Assembly: GCF_001665235.1 (NCBI RefSeq)
Contig: NZ_LZSC01000080.1
Span: forward strand, 1-36,373
Origin: Mycobacterium sp. 1100029.7
GTDB taxonomy: Bacteria > Actinomycetota > Actinomycetes > Mycobacteriales > Mycobacteriaceae
Reading direction: 5' to 3'
DNA: 36,373 nucleotides
The translations under genes and the position numbers were made by a program. Below are positions 1-7,981 of this stretch, piece by piece. A model generated the notes under the pieces. It did not search any database and was not told the DNA's origin. It saw nothing but the letters and a program-made list of their open reading frames with translations. Every line of letters starts with the position of its first letter. Position 1 is the stretch's first letter.

Positions 1-174
1 GCTGGCCCGCTCGCTGGCGCCCTCGCCGTTGGTGTTGTCGCGCCCCGGGGCCGGCATCCCGACGACCACCGTCGCCGGCGCGGTGGTGTCCCAGTTGAGC
101 GCGGCGGCGCGGGACAGCAGCTCGGGTCCGGTGTCGCCGCGCACGACGGCGTCGACGACGCTGGCCTCCATCCG
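1..174 (-). other. mabR: Flipped fragment of mabR
   Basis: The minus strand from 174 to 1 carries an open mabR reading frame. About 19 codons (174-119) are not present elsewhere in the window, and the rest is an inverted duplicate of 175-292. The unique codons are genuine upstream MabR sequence placed in the wrong orientation. They should not be annotated as a separate gene. The plus-strand translation across 29-174 is antisense noise. Confidence 0.85.
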
Positions 175-292
175 GCTGTCCCGCGCCGCCGCGCTCAACT
201 GGGACACCACCGCGCCGGCGACGGTGGTCGTCGGGATGCCGGCCCCGGGGCGCGACAACACCAACGGCGAGGGCGCCAGCGAGCGGGCCAGC
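1..292. repeat. Perfect inverted repeat at left window end (fold-back)
   Basis: Bases 1-118 are the exact reverse complement of 175-292, separated by a 56-base loop (119-174). Read on the minus strand, 174 down to 119 encodes R-M-E-A-S-V-V-D-A and onward to G-P-E-L. This is the MabR sequence that should precede the L-S-R-A-A-A beginning at 176 on the plus strand. The loop is therefore attached by its wrong end, with the false junction at 174|175. A perfect repeat inside a conserved coding gene points to a chimeric read or assembly end rather than a biological element. Replacing 1-174 by the reverse complement of 119-174 restores a continuous reading frame. Confidence 0.95.
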
Positions 293-940
293 CAAATCGT
301 GCGCGATACGGCCACCAAACACGCGCGTGCGGCCCTCACCGACGTGCACGGCACCTGGCTGGTGGCGATCGTGTCCGGACAGTTGTCACCGACGGACAAG
401 TTCCTGGGCGACTTGTTGAGCGCCTTCTCCGACGGCCCGGTGGTCATCGGGCCGACCGCACCGATGCTGACGGCGGCCTATCACAGCGCCAGCGAGGCGA
501 TCTCCGGCATGAACGCCGTCGCCGGGTGGAGCGGCGCCCCCCGGCCGGTCCAGGCCCGCGAGCTACTGCCCGAGCGCGCCCTGATGGGTGATGCGTCGGC
601 GATCGTGGCGCTGCACACCGACGTGATGGGACCACTCGCCGACGCGGGGCCCACGCTGATCGAAACTCTTGATGCTTACTTAGATTGCGGCGGCGCGATT
701 GAGGCCTGCGCGCGCAAGTTGTTCGTTCATCCAAACACCGTCCGATATCGCCTCAAACGCATCACCGACTTCACCGGGCGCGATCCCACCCAACCACGCG
801 ACGCCTACGTGTTGCGAGTGGCCGCCACAGTCGGCCAACTCAACTACCCCACGGCCCCCTCCGGTGTTGGTAACAACGCGATAACGGGGGTTCCGCTGCC
901 GGTCAGAGGCGGTACTGTGACACCGTCGGCGCGACAGTGA
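176..940 (+). CDS. mabR: MabR, transcriptional regulator of the FAS-II operon (C-terminal part)
   Basis: This is the C-terminal 254 residues of a PucR/CdaR-type regulator matching M. tuberculosis Rv2242 (MabR, about 414 residues). In that species MabR controls the adjacent mycolic acid operon. The end of the protein holds the HTH_30 domain, recognisable from A-C-A-R-K-L-F-V-H-P-N-T-V-R-Y-R-L (about 709-759), a PucR-type recognition helix with the HPNTVRYRL signature. The C-terminus runs about 24 residues past the usual N-Y-P-T end, with low-complexity sequence. Authentic reading starts at the fold-back junction, so the N-terminal half is missing and 176 is not a real start codon. fabD follows 137 bases downstream on the same strand, with a palindromic operator candidate between. 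Identity is secure from sequence and synteny; regulation in this organism is inferred. Confidence 0.93.
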   Translation: MSRAAALNWDTTAPATVVVGMPAPGRDNTNGEGASERASQIVRDTATKHARAALTDVHGTWLVAIVSGQLSPTDKFLGDLLSAFSDGPVVIGPTAPMLTAAYHSASEAISGMNAVAGWSGAPRPVQARELLPERALMGDASAIVALHTDVMGPLADAGPTLIETLDAYLDCGGAIEACARKLFVHPNTVRYRLKRITDFTGRDPTQPRDAYVLRVAATVGQLNYPTAPSGVGNNAITGVPLPVRGGTVTPSARQ

Positions 941-990
941 TTTAGGCAACAGATCGCGACGCGATATCAAATATGTCGCTTGTCGAGCGG

Positions 991-1011
991 TTTTGTGGGA
1001 TCTCCACAAAA
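991..1011. promoter_or_regulatory. Palindromic operator candidate upstream of fabD (MabR site?)
   Basis: A perfect dyad lies between mabR and fabD: TTTTGTGG at 991-998 and CCACAAAA at 1004-1011, with a 5-base spacer. A second odd palindrome, ATCGCG and CGCGAT around an A, lies at 953-965. A CATAAT at 1027-1032 could be the -10 of the fabD promoter, 46 bases before the GTG start. MabR is known to act on the promoter of this operon in M. tuberculosis; assigning this dyad as its site is inference from position and symmetry. Confidence 0.55.
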
Positions 1012-1077
1012 ACCTAAGACGAGGTTCATAATCTGTTACACCCGCCAAATCCGTTTCCACAGTGTTCTCTTAGACAC

Positions 1078-1986
1078 GTGATTGCGTTACTCGCGCCCGG
1101 ACAGGGTTCGCAGACCGAGGGAATGCTCTCGCCGTGGCTGGAACTGCCCGGCGCGACGGAGCAGTTGACGGCGTGGTCCAAGGCCAGCGGCCTGGACCTG
1201 GTCCGCTTGGGCACCACCGCCTCGACGGAGGAGATCACCGACACCTCGGTGACTCAGCCGCTGGTCGTCGCGGCCACCCTGCTGGCACACCAGGAGCTGA
1301 CCAAGCGCGGCCCGCTCGACGGCCAGGACTTCATCGTGGCCGGCCACTCCGTCGGTGAAATCGCCGCCTACGCGATTGCCGGAGTGATGGCCGCCGACGA
1401 CGCCGTCGCGCTGGCCGCCACCCGTGGCGCCGAGATGGCCAAGGCGTGCGCCGCCGAGCCGACCGGCATGTCCGCCGTGCTGGGCGGCGACGAGGCCGAG
1501 GTGCTGAGCCGCCTCGAGCAGCTCGACCTGTTTCCGGCGAACCGCAACGCCGCCGGCCAGATCGTCGCCGCAGGCCCGCTGACCGCGCTGGAAAAGCTCG
1601 CCGAAGACCCGCCGGCCAAGGCCCGGGTGCGCGCACTCGGCGTGGCCGGAGCGTTCCACACCAAGTACATGGCGTCGGCCATGGAGGGTTACGCCGCCTC
1701 GGCGGCCGCCATCGCCACCGCCGAGCCCACCGCCACGCTGCTGTCCAACCGCGACGGAAAGCCGGTCACCACGGCTGCCGCGGCGATGGAGGCGCTGGTC
1801 GCTCAGTTGACCCAGCCGGTGCGGTGGGACCTGTGCACCAAGACGCTGGCTGAGCACGATGTCAAAGCGATCGTGGAGTTCCCGCCAGCGGGCACCCTCG
1901 CCGGCATCGCCAAACGCGAGCTTCGGGGGGTGACGGTTCGTGCCGTCAAGTCGCCCGCAGATCTGGACGCGCTGGCCGACATCTGA
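1078..1986 (+). CDS. fabD: Malonyl-CoA:ACP transacylase FabD
   Basis: FabD moves malonyl groups from CoA to AcpM, feeding the FAS-II elongation cycle that builds meromycolate chains in the cytoplasm. The 302-residue protein matches M. tuberculosis FabD (Rv2243) along its length. The nucleophile is Ser91 in G-H-S-V-G-E, Arg116 lies in T-R-G-A-E-M, and the catalytic His194 is in G-A-F-H-T-K. It opens with the family's A-P-G-Q-G-S-Q motif. The start is GTG at 1078, giving M-I-A-L-L-A-P-G-Q as in the family; no strong ribosome site is seen. It is the first gene of the fabD-acpM-kasA-kasB-accD6 operon, and 94 bases separate it from acpM. Confidence 0.97.
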   Translation: MIALLAPGQGSQTEGMLSPWLELPGATEQLTAWSKASGLDLVRLGTTASTEEITDTSVTQPLVVAATLLAHQELTKRGPLDGQDFIVAGHSVGEIAAYAIAGVMAADDAVALAATRGAEMAKACAAEPTGMSAVLGGDEAEVLSRLEQLDLFPANRNAAGQIVAAGPLTALEKLAEDPPAKARVRALGVAGAFHTKYMASAMEGYAASAAAIATAEPTATLLSNRDGKPVTTAAAAMEALVAQLTQPVRWDLCTKTLAEHDVKAIVEFPPAGTLAGIAKRELRGVTVRAVKSPADLDALADI

Positions 1987-2080
1987 CGCCAGCTCGGCCA
2001 GTTAGTAAGGCCAAGTACAACCGCATAAGAGCACATCAATCCGATTTGCACACAACACATTACGAAGGGAAGTAAAGGCT

Positions 2081-2428
2081 GTGGCCGTTTCGCAGGAAGA
2101 AATCATCGCCGGTATCGCCGAGATCATCGAAGAGGTCACCGGTATCGAGCCCTCTGAGGTCACCCCGGAGAAGTCGTTCGTCGACGACCTGGACATCGAC
2201 TCGCTGTCGATGGTGGAGATCGCCGTCCAGACCGAGGACAAGTACGGCGTGAAGATCCCGGACGAGGACCTCGCCGGCCTGCGCACCGTCGGTGACGTCG
2301 TCTCCTACATCCAGAAGCTGGAAGAAGAGAACCCCGAGGCTGCCGAGGCGCTGCGTTCCAAGCTCGTCTCCGAGAACCCCGAGGCCGCCGCGAACGTGCA
2401 GGCGAGGCTGGAAGCGGACAGCAAGTGA
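2081..2428 (+). CDS. acpM: Meromycolate extension acyl carrier protein AcpM
   Basis: AcpM carries growing meromycolate chains on a phosphopantetheine arm through the FAS-II cycle. The 115-residue length equals that of M. tuberculosis AcpM (Rv2244). The attachment site is Ser41 in D-D-L-D-I-D-S-L-S-M. The C-terminal extension of about 35 residues, rich in Glu and Ala, is the feature that separates AcpM from ordinary short ACPs. The start is GTG at 2081, preceded by GAAGGGAAG at about 2063-2071. The stop overlaps the kasA start as GTGA, so the two are probably translationally coupled. Confidence 0.97.
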   Translation: MAVSQEEIIAGIAEIIEEVTGIEPSEVTPEKSFVDDLDIDSLSMVEIAVQTEDKYGVKIPDEDLAGLRTVGDVVSYIQKLEEENPEAAEALRSKLVSENPEAAANVQARLEADSK

Positions 2429-3675
2429 CCAAGCCTTCCACTGCTAACGGCGGTTACCCCAATGTTGTGGTAACCGCCCTCGCGGCGACGACGTCGATCG
2501 CGCCGGACATCGAGAGCACGTGGAAGGGCTTGTTGGCCGGCGAAAGCGGCATCCGCGTCCTCGAAGATGAGTTCGTCAGCAAATGGGAACTGCCCGTACA
2601 GATTGGCGGGCACCTCAAGGAGCCGATCGATAACCACATGGGCCGACTGGACCTGCGACGGATGTCGTATGTCCAGCGCCTGGCCAAGTACCTCAGTGGC
2701 CAGTTGTGGGAGAACGCGGGCAGCCCAGAGCTCGACCCGGACCGGTTCAGCGTTGTCGTTGGCACCGGTTTGGGCGGCGCCGAGCGGATCGTCGAAAGCT
2801 ATGACCTGATGAACGAGGGTGGCCCCCGCAAGGTGTCGCCGCTCGCCGTTCAGATGATCATGCCCAACGGCGCAGCCGCCGTGGTCGGCCTCGAGCTCGG
2901 GGCGCGGGCCGGGGTCATCACCCCGGTGTCGGCCTGTTCGTCGGGATCCGAGGCCATCGCACACGCCTGGCGCCAGATCGTCATGGGTGACGCGGAGGTC
3001 GCGGTCTGCGGTGGCGTCGAAGGACCGATCGAGGCGCTGCCCATCGCGGCGTTCTCGATGATGCGGGCCATGTCGACACGCAACGACGAGCCCGAGCGCG
3101 CCTCGCGGCCGTTCGACAAAGACCGCGACGGCTTTGTCTTCGGCGAGGCCGGAGCCCTGATGCTCATCGAGACCGAGGAGCACGCCAAGGCCCGTGGCGC
3201 CAAGCCGCTGGCCCGGTTGATGGGTGCCGGCATCACTTCGGACGCCTTCCACATGGTGGCGCCCGCGGCGGACGGCGTGCGCGCCGGCCGCGCTATGACC
3301 CGGTCGCTGGAGCTGGCGGGCTTGTCCCCCAAGGACATCGACCACGTGAACGCGCACGGCACGGCAACACCAATCGGCGACACCGCCGAGGCCAACGCCA
3401 TCCGGGTTGCCGGATGCGAACGGGCCGCCGTGTACGCGCCCAAATCGGCACTGGGACACTCAATCGGAGCGGTCGGGGCGCTCGAGTCGGTGCTCACGGT
3501 GCTTTCACTGCGGGATGGCGTCATCCCGCCGACCCTTAATTACGAAACCCCCGATCCCGAGATCGATCTGGATGTTGTTGCAGGTGAACCCCGTTCAGGT
3601 GATTACCGTTACGCAATCAACAACTCCTTCGGGTTCGGCGGCCACAACGTGGCCCTCGCCTTCGGGCGTTACTAG
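2425..3675 (+). CDS. kasA: 3-oxoacyl-ACP synthase KasA
   Basis: KasA condenses malonyl-AcpM with an acyl-AcpM primer in the early elongation steps of meromycolate synthesis. The protein is 416 residues, the same as the M. tuberculosis enzyme (Rv2245), and is colinear with it. The Cys-His-His triad is Cys171 in V-S-A-C-S-S, His311 in N-A-H-G-T-A-T and His345 in L-G-H-S. The C-terminal N-N-S-F-G-F-G-G-H-N motif is present. The GTG start at 2425 overlaps the acpM stop by four bases. The protein is a close paralogue of KasB next door, the two probably arising by tandem duplication. KasA is a known target of thiolactomycin in mycobacteria. Confidence 0.97.
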   Translation: MTKPSTANGGYPNVVVTALAATTSIAPDIESTWKGLLAGESGIRVLEDEFVSKWELPVQIGGHLKEPIDNHMGRLDLRRMSYVQRLAKYLSGQLWENAGSPELDPDRFSVVVGTGLGGAERIVESYDLMNEGGPRKVSPLAVQMIMPNGAAAVVGLELGARAGVITPVSACSSGSEAIAHAWRQIVMGDAEVAVCGGVEGPIEALPIAAFSMMRAMSTRNDEPERASRPFDKDRDGFVFGEAGALMLIETEEHAKARGAKPLARLMGAGITSDAFHMVAPAADGVRAGRAMTRSLELAGLSPKDIDHVNAHGTATPIGDTAEANAIRVAGCERAAVYAPKSALGHSIGAVGALESVLTVLSLRDGVIPPTLNYETPDPEIDLDVVAGEPRSGDYRYAINNSFGFGGHNVALAFGRY

Positions 3676-3726
3676 AGAAGCACGGCGTCCAACGACGATG
3701 CGGGCCCGATCCGGCCCGAGGAGGAG

Positions 3727-5016
3727 TTGGACAAATCGGAAGGAACGTTCGCCACTCCCATGACTGAGTTGGTTACGGGGAAAGCATTCCCCAACGTGGT
3801 CGTCACCGGCGTTGCCGCGACGACTGCCTTGGCACCCGATGCGGAAGACACCTGGAAGCTGTTGCTAGACGGCCAAAGTGGAATCCGTACCCTCACTGAC
3901 CCGTTCGTTGAGGAATACAACCTGCCGGTTCGTATCGGCGGACATCTGGTAGAGGAGTTCGACAGTCAGCTCACCCGAATTGAGCTGCGTCGCACCGGCT
4001 ACCTGCAGCGGATGTCCACGATTTTGGGCCGCCGGGTATGGGAGAACGCCGGTTCGCCGGAAGTCGACACCAACCGGTTGGCGGTGTCGATCGGTACCGG
4101 TCTCGGCTCGTCCGAGGAGCTGGTCTTCAGCTACGACGACATGCGCGAGCGCGGCATGAAAGCGGTCTCCCCGTTGGGCGTGCAGAAGTACATGCCCAAC
4201 GGTGCGGCCGCGGCGGTCGGCCTGGAGCTGCAAGCCAAAGCCGGTGTGATGACACCGATCTCGGCGTGCGCCTCCGGTAACGAAGGCATCGCCCGCGCCT
4301 GGCAGCAGATCGTGCTGGGCGAGGCCGACATCGCGATCTGCGGTGGTGTCGAGACAAAGATCGAGGCGGTGCCGATCGCCGCGTTCGCCGCGATGCGCGT
4401 CGTCATGTCGACCACCAACGACAACCCCCCTGGTGCTTGCCGGCCATTCGACAAGGACCGCAACGGGTTTGTGTTCGGCGAGGCGGGTGCGCTGATGGTC
4501 ATCGAGACCGAGGAGCACGCGAAAGCCCGGGGCGCCAACATCCTGGCCCGGATCATGGGGGCCAGCGTGACGTCGGACGGCTTCCACATGGTGGCACCGG
4601 ACCCCAACGGCGAACGTGCCGGGCACGCGATGACGCGGGCCATCCAGCTCGCGGGCATCAAGCCCACAGAGATCGACCACATCAACGCGCATGCCACCGG
4701 AACTCAGGTCGGTGACCTCGCCGAGGGCAAGGCCATCAACCGGGCCCTGGGCGGCAACCACTACCCCGCGGTCTACGCGCCCAAGGCGGCGCTGGGCCAC
4801 TCGGTGGGCGCGGTTGGCGCGTTGGAGTCGATCTTGACGGTCCTCGCGTTGCGGGAGCAGGTAATCCCGCCGACACTGAATCTGGAAAACCTCGATCCGG
4901 AAATCGATTTGGACGTGGTGGCGGGTAAGCCGCGGCCGGGTAACTACCGGTACGCGATCAACAACTCGTTCGGATTCGGCGGTCACAACGTGGCGATCAC
5001 CTTTGGACGGTATTAA
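3727..5016 (+). CDS. kasB: 3-oxoacyl-ACP synthase KasB
   Basis: KasB extends meromycolate chains to full length and is paralogous to KasA. With the TTG start at 3727 the protein has 429 residues; an ATG at 3760 (M-T-E-L-V-T-G-K-A-F) gives 418, close to the shorter form reported for M. tuberculosis KasB. GAGGAGG at 3718-3724 sits only two bases from the TTG, while GGAAGGA at 3738-3744 is 15 bases from the ATG, so neither start is clearly favoured by spacing. Using the ATG numbering the catalytic residues are Cys170, His311 and His347. The GGNHY-PAVY stretch carries one residue more than I recall for the tuberculosis protein. The gap after kasA is 51 bases, consistent with one operon. Confidence 0.95.
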   Translation: MDKSEGTFATPMTELVTGKAFPNVVVTGVAATTALAPDAEDTWKLLLDGQSGIRTLTDPFVEEYNLPVRIGGHLVEEFDSQLTRIELRRTGYLQRMSTILGRRVWENAGSPEVDTNRLAVSIGTGLGSSEELVFSYDDMRERGMKAVSPLGVQKYMPNGAAAAVGLELQAKAGVMTPISACASGNEGIARAWQQIVLGEADIAICGGVETKIEAVPIAAFAAMRVVMSTTNDNPPGACRPFDKDRNGFVFGEAGALMVIETEEHAKARGANILARIMGASVTSDGFHMVAPDPNGERAGHAMTRAIQLAGIKPTEIDHINAHATGTQVGDLAEGKAINRALGGNHYPAVYAPKAALGHSVGAVGALESILTVLALREQVIPPTLNLENLDPEIDLDVVAGKPRPGNYRYAINNSFGFGGHNVAITFGRY

Positions 5017-5064
5017 AACCCAGCGTTATTGATCACTGAGCTCACCGGAAACAGGAGATTTGCG

Positions 5065-6486
5065 ATGACACTCATGGCCCCCGAGGCGGTTGGCGAGTCG
5101 CTCGACCCCCGCGACCCTCTGTTGCGTCTGAGCAACTTCTTCGACGACGGCACCGTCGAGCTACTGCACGAGCGGGACCGCTCGGGTGTGCTCGCGGCCG
5201 CCGGCACCGTGAACGGTGTCCGCACTATCGCGTTCTGCACGGACGGAACCGTGATGGGCGGCGCGATGGGCATCGAAGGTTGCGCGCACATCGTCAACGC
5301 CTATGACACCGCCATCGAGGAGCAGAGCCCGATCGTGGGTATCTGGCACTCGGGCGGCGCGCGGCTGGCCGAAGGTGTCAAGGCATTGCACGCCGTCGGA
5401 ACGGTTTTCGAGGCGATGATCCGTGCGTCGGGCTACATCCCGCAGATCTCGGTCGTCGTCGGCTTCGCGGCCGGCGGCGCCGCCTACGGGCCCGCGCTGA
5501 CCGACGTCATCATCATGGCGCCGGAAGGCCGGGTGTTCGTCACCGGGCCCGACGTGGTGCGCAGCGTCACCGGCGAGAACGTCGACATGTGCTCGCTCGG
5601 CGGCCCGGACACGCACCACAAGAAGTCCGGTGTGTGCCACATCGTCGCCGACGACGAGCTCGACGCTTACGCACGCGGACGCCGGCTGGTCGGATTGTTC
5701 TGCCAGCAGGGGGTTTTCAACCGCTCCAAGGCCGAGGCCGGGGACACCGACATCAAGGCGTTGCTGCCCGAGTCGCCGCGTCGTGCCTACGACGTGCACC
5801 CGATCGTGACCGCGATCCTGGACCAGGACACCCCGTTCGAAGAGTTCCAGGAGAAGTGGGCGCCGTCGATGGTGGTCGGGCTGGGCCGGTTGTCGGGCCG
5901 CAGCGTCGGCGTGCTGGCCAACAACCCGCTGCGCCTGGGCGGCTGCCTGAACTCCGAAAGTGCCGAGAAGGCAGCACGTTTCGTGCGGCTGTGCGACGCC
6001 TTCGGCATTCCGCTGGTCGTCATCGTCGACGTGCCGGGCTACCTGCCCGGTGTCGACCAGGAGTGGGGCGGCGTGGTCCGTCGCGGCGCCAAGCTGCTGC
6101 ACGCCTTCGGTGAGTGCACCGTTCCCCGCGTCACGCTGGTGACCCGAAAGATCTACGGCGGGGCCTACATTGCGATGAACTCGCGCTCCCTGAACGCGAC
6201 GAAGGTGTTCGCGTGGCCGGAGGCCGAGGTCGCCGTCATGGGCGCCAAGGCCGCGGTCGGCATCCTGCACAAGCGCAAGCTGGCCGCCGCGCCGGACCAC
6301 GAGCGCGATGCCCTGCACGACGAGCTGGCCGCCGAGCACGAGCGGATCGCCGGCGGTGTGGACAGCGCCATCGAGATCGGTGTGGTCGACGAGAAGATCG
6401 ATCCGTCGCACACTCGCAGCAAGCTGACCGAGGCGCTGGCTGAAGCACCGGCACGTCGCGGCCGCCACAAGAACATCCCGCTGTAA
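5065..6486 (+). CDS. accD6: Acyl-CoA carboxylase beta subunit AccD6
   Basis: AccD6 is the carboxyltransferase subunit that, with a biotinylated AccA partner, makes malonyl-CoA for fatty acid and mycolic acid synthesis. The ATG at 5065 gives 473 residues, the length of M. tuberculosis AccD6 (Rv2247), and is preceded by CAGGAG at 5052-5057. An in-frame start at 5029 is less likely. Both crotonase-like carboxyltransferase halves are visible. The oxyanion-hole segments are G-F-A-A-G-G-A-A-Y-G in the N-half and R-K-I-Y-G-G-A-Y-I-A-M in the C-half. It is the last gene of the FAS-II operon, which ends in a strong hairpin shared with the convergent transporter gene. Confidence 0.97.
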   Translation: MTLMAPEAVGESLDPRDPLLRLSNFFDDGTVELLHERDRSGVLAAAGTVNGVRTIAFCTDGTVMGGAMGIEGCAHIVNAYDTAIEEQSPIVGIWHSGGARLAEGVKALHAVGTVFEAMIRASGYIPQISVVVGFAAGGAAYGPALTDVIIMAPEGRVFVTGPDVVRSVTGENVDMCSLGGPDTHHKKSGVCHIVADDELDAYARGRRLVGLFCQQGVFNRSKAEAGDTDIKALLPESPRRAYDVHPIVTAILDQDTPFEEFQEKWAPSMVVGLGRLSGRSVGVLANNPLRLGGCLNSESAEKAARFVRLCDAFGIPLVVIVDVPGYLPGVDQEWGGVVRRGAKLLHAFGECTVPRVTLVTRKIYGGAYIAMNSRSLNATKVFAWPEAEVAVMGAKAAVGILHKRKLAAAPDHERDALHDELAAEHERIAGGVDSAIEIGVVDEKIDPSHTRSKLTEALAEAPARRGRHKNIPL

Positions 6487-6499
6487 GTCTTCGTTTCGT

Positions 6500-6555
6500 C
6501 GAGCGTAAGCACCCTGCGAATTCTCCTACCGAATTTCGCAGGGTGCTTACGCTCG
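6500..6555. terminator. Perfect 21-bp hairpin between convergent genes
   Basis: The arms 6500-6520 and 6535-6555 are exact reverse complements with a 14-base loop. The stem contains GAGCGTAAGCACCCTGCGAA. It follows the accD6 stop by 13 bases and overlaps the last codons and TAA stop of the minus-strand transporter. No U-tract follows on either strand. A bidirectional terminator or 3'-end stabiliser for two convergent transcripts is the likely role. Confidence 0.75.
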
Positions 6556-7938
6556 CGGCTGGCCAACTAACTGGCGAGCCTCCTCCTCGGTCTCGACCGC
6601 GGGACCGGACCCGGGCAGCGGCTTGCCGGCAACCTCCGGCGTGAACAGCAGTGTGATCACACCGATTACGCCCGCGAACATCAACATGTACGCGGGCACC
6701 ATGTCATTACCGGTAGTCGATACCAGCGCTTGAGCGATCAACGGCGTGACGCCGCCGACGGTGGAGATCGACAGGTTGTAGGAAACGGCCAACGCCCCGT
6801 AGCGCACCCGGGTGGGAAACAGCGCCGGCAGCGCCGACGGCGTGGTGCTGTCGAAGCAGAGTTCCATCAGCCCGATCAGCAGCACACCGAGAAAGACCAC
6901 CGCATAGCCTCTTCCGCCGCGCATCAGCCAGAACGCCGGGATCGAGGCCACGATCAGCAGCACACATCCGGTCCGCATGATCGGTTTGACGCCGATGCGA
7001 TCGGACAGCTTCGCGACGAACACGATGCTGGCCATCAGCACGGCCAGAGTGCTCACGATCAGCACCAGCGCCGGGGTTTCCGCAAGGTGCACAACGGTTT
7101 TCAGGTAGGTCGGCAGATACCCGGTGACCATGAAATCGGCGACCTGCGACGTCAGCACCAGGGCGGCGCAGATCAACATCGGCCGCCACTGCTCCACGAC
7201 CGTGCGCCGAAACTGGTTGCCGCTACTCTCCTCGGCCTGCTGGTTGATCTGGATGAAGGCCGGCGACTCCTCGAGCCGCAGTCGCATGTACAGCGCGATC
7301 AGCCCCAACGGTGCCGCCAACAGCAGCGGAACCCGCCAGCCCCAGGCCAGCCAGTCGGGTTTGGGCAGCCACCCCTGCAGCCCGGTCACCAAGAATCCGG
7401 CGGCCACAAAGCCGATCAGATTGCCCAGCGGCAGAAAGCCGACCAGCATGCCGCGCTTGCGATCCGGTGACTGCTCCACCAAATAGGTCATGGCGCCGAC
7501 GAATTCGCCTCCGGTCGACAACCCCTGAAACACCCGGGCGACGACGAGCAGGATCGGCGCCCAGACGCCGATCGCGCTGTAGCCGGGCAGTAGGCCGCTC
7601 ATCGTCGTGCCGGCCGTCATCATCAGGATCGTGGTCACCAGTACCCGCTTGCGCCCGATCCGGTCGCCGAGCGGGCCGAAGATCATGCCGCCCAGCGGGC
7701 GCACCACAAACGCCGCGGCCAGGGTGCCGAAGGTGGCGATCAGATGGACGGCGCTGACGCTGCTGCCGGGATAGAAGACCTGCGCGATCGTGGTGGCGAT
7801 ATAGCCGTAGACGCCGAAGTCGTACCACTCCATCACGTTGCCGATCGCGGTGCCGGTAATGGCTTGCGTCATCACGCTCGGGTCGGTGACCGTGATCTCG
7901 TCACGCGCCCACGTGCGCGCAGCGGCGTCGGTGTCCAT
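6547..7938 (-). CDS. MFS transporter, metabolite:H+ symporter (MHS) family
   Basis: This 463-residue major facilitator has about 12 hydrophobic segments. The MHS signature N-V-M-E-W-Y-D-F-G-V-Y-G occurs near residue 35. The loop 2-3 motif appears as G-P-L-G-D-R-I-G-R-K-R, with a related A-K-L-S-D-R-I-G-V-K-P in the second half. MHS members import proline, betaine, shikimate, citrate, 2-oxoglutarate or aromatic acids with protons; the substrate cannot be read from the sequence. I prefer the ATG at 7938, although two GTG codons at 7947 and 7944 are also possible and no strong ribosome site is seen. From memory M. tuberculosis has a different gene (Rv2248) between accD6 and glpD1, so this transporter looks like a lineage-specific occupant. 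Confidence 0.9.
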   Translation of the reverse strand: MDTDAAARTWARDEITVTDPSVMTQAITGTAIGNVMEWYDFGVYGYIATTIAQVFYPGSSVSAVHLIATFGTLAAAFVVRPLGGMIFGPLGDRIGRKRVLVTTILMMTAGTTMSGLLPGYSAIGVWAPILLVVARVFQGLSTGGEFVGAMTYLVEQSPDRKRGMLVGFLPLGNLIGFVAAGFLVTGLQGWLPKPDWLAWGWRVPLLLAAPLGLIALYMRLRLEESPAFIQINQQAEESSGNQFRRTVVEQWRPMLICAALVLTSQVADFMVTGYLPTYLKTVVHLAETPALVLIVSTLAVLMASIVFVAKLSDRIGVKPIMRTGCVLLIVASIPAFWLMRGGRGYAVVFLGVLLIGLMELCFDSTTPSALPALFPTRVRYGALAVSYNLSISTVGGVTPLIAQALVSTTGNDMVPAYMLMFAGVIGVITLLFTPEVAGKPLPGSGPAVETEEEARQLVGQPRA

Positions 7939-7981
7939 CGACACCACTGTTACCCGAACTTCGCCGGGTCGAACCAGAGGG

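Noticed and set aside
29..175. Plus-strand reading frame giving MabR an N-terminus M-V-L-S-R-P-G-A-G
   Set aside because: This stretch is the reverse complement of mabR coding sequence created by the fold-back; its translation is antisense.
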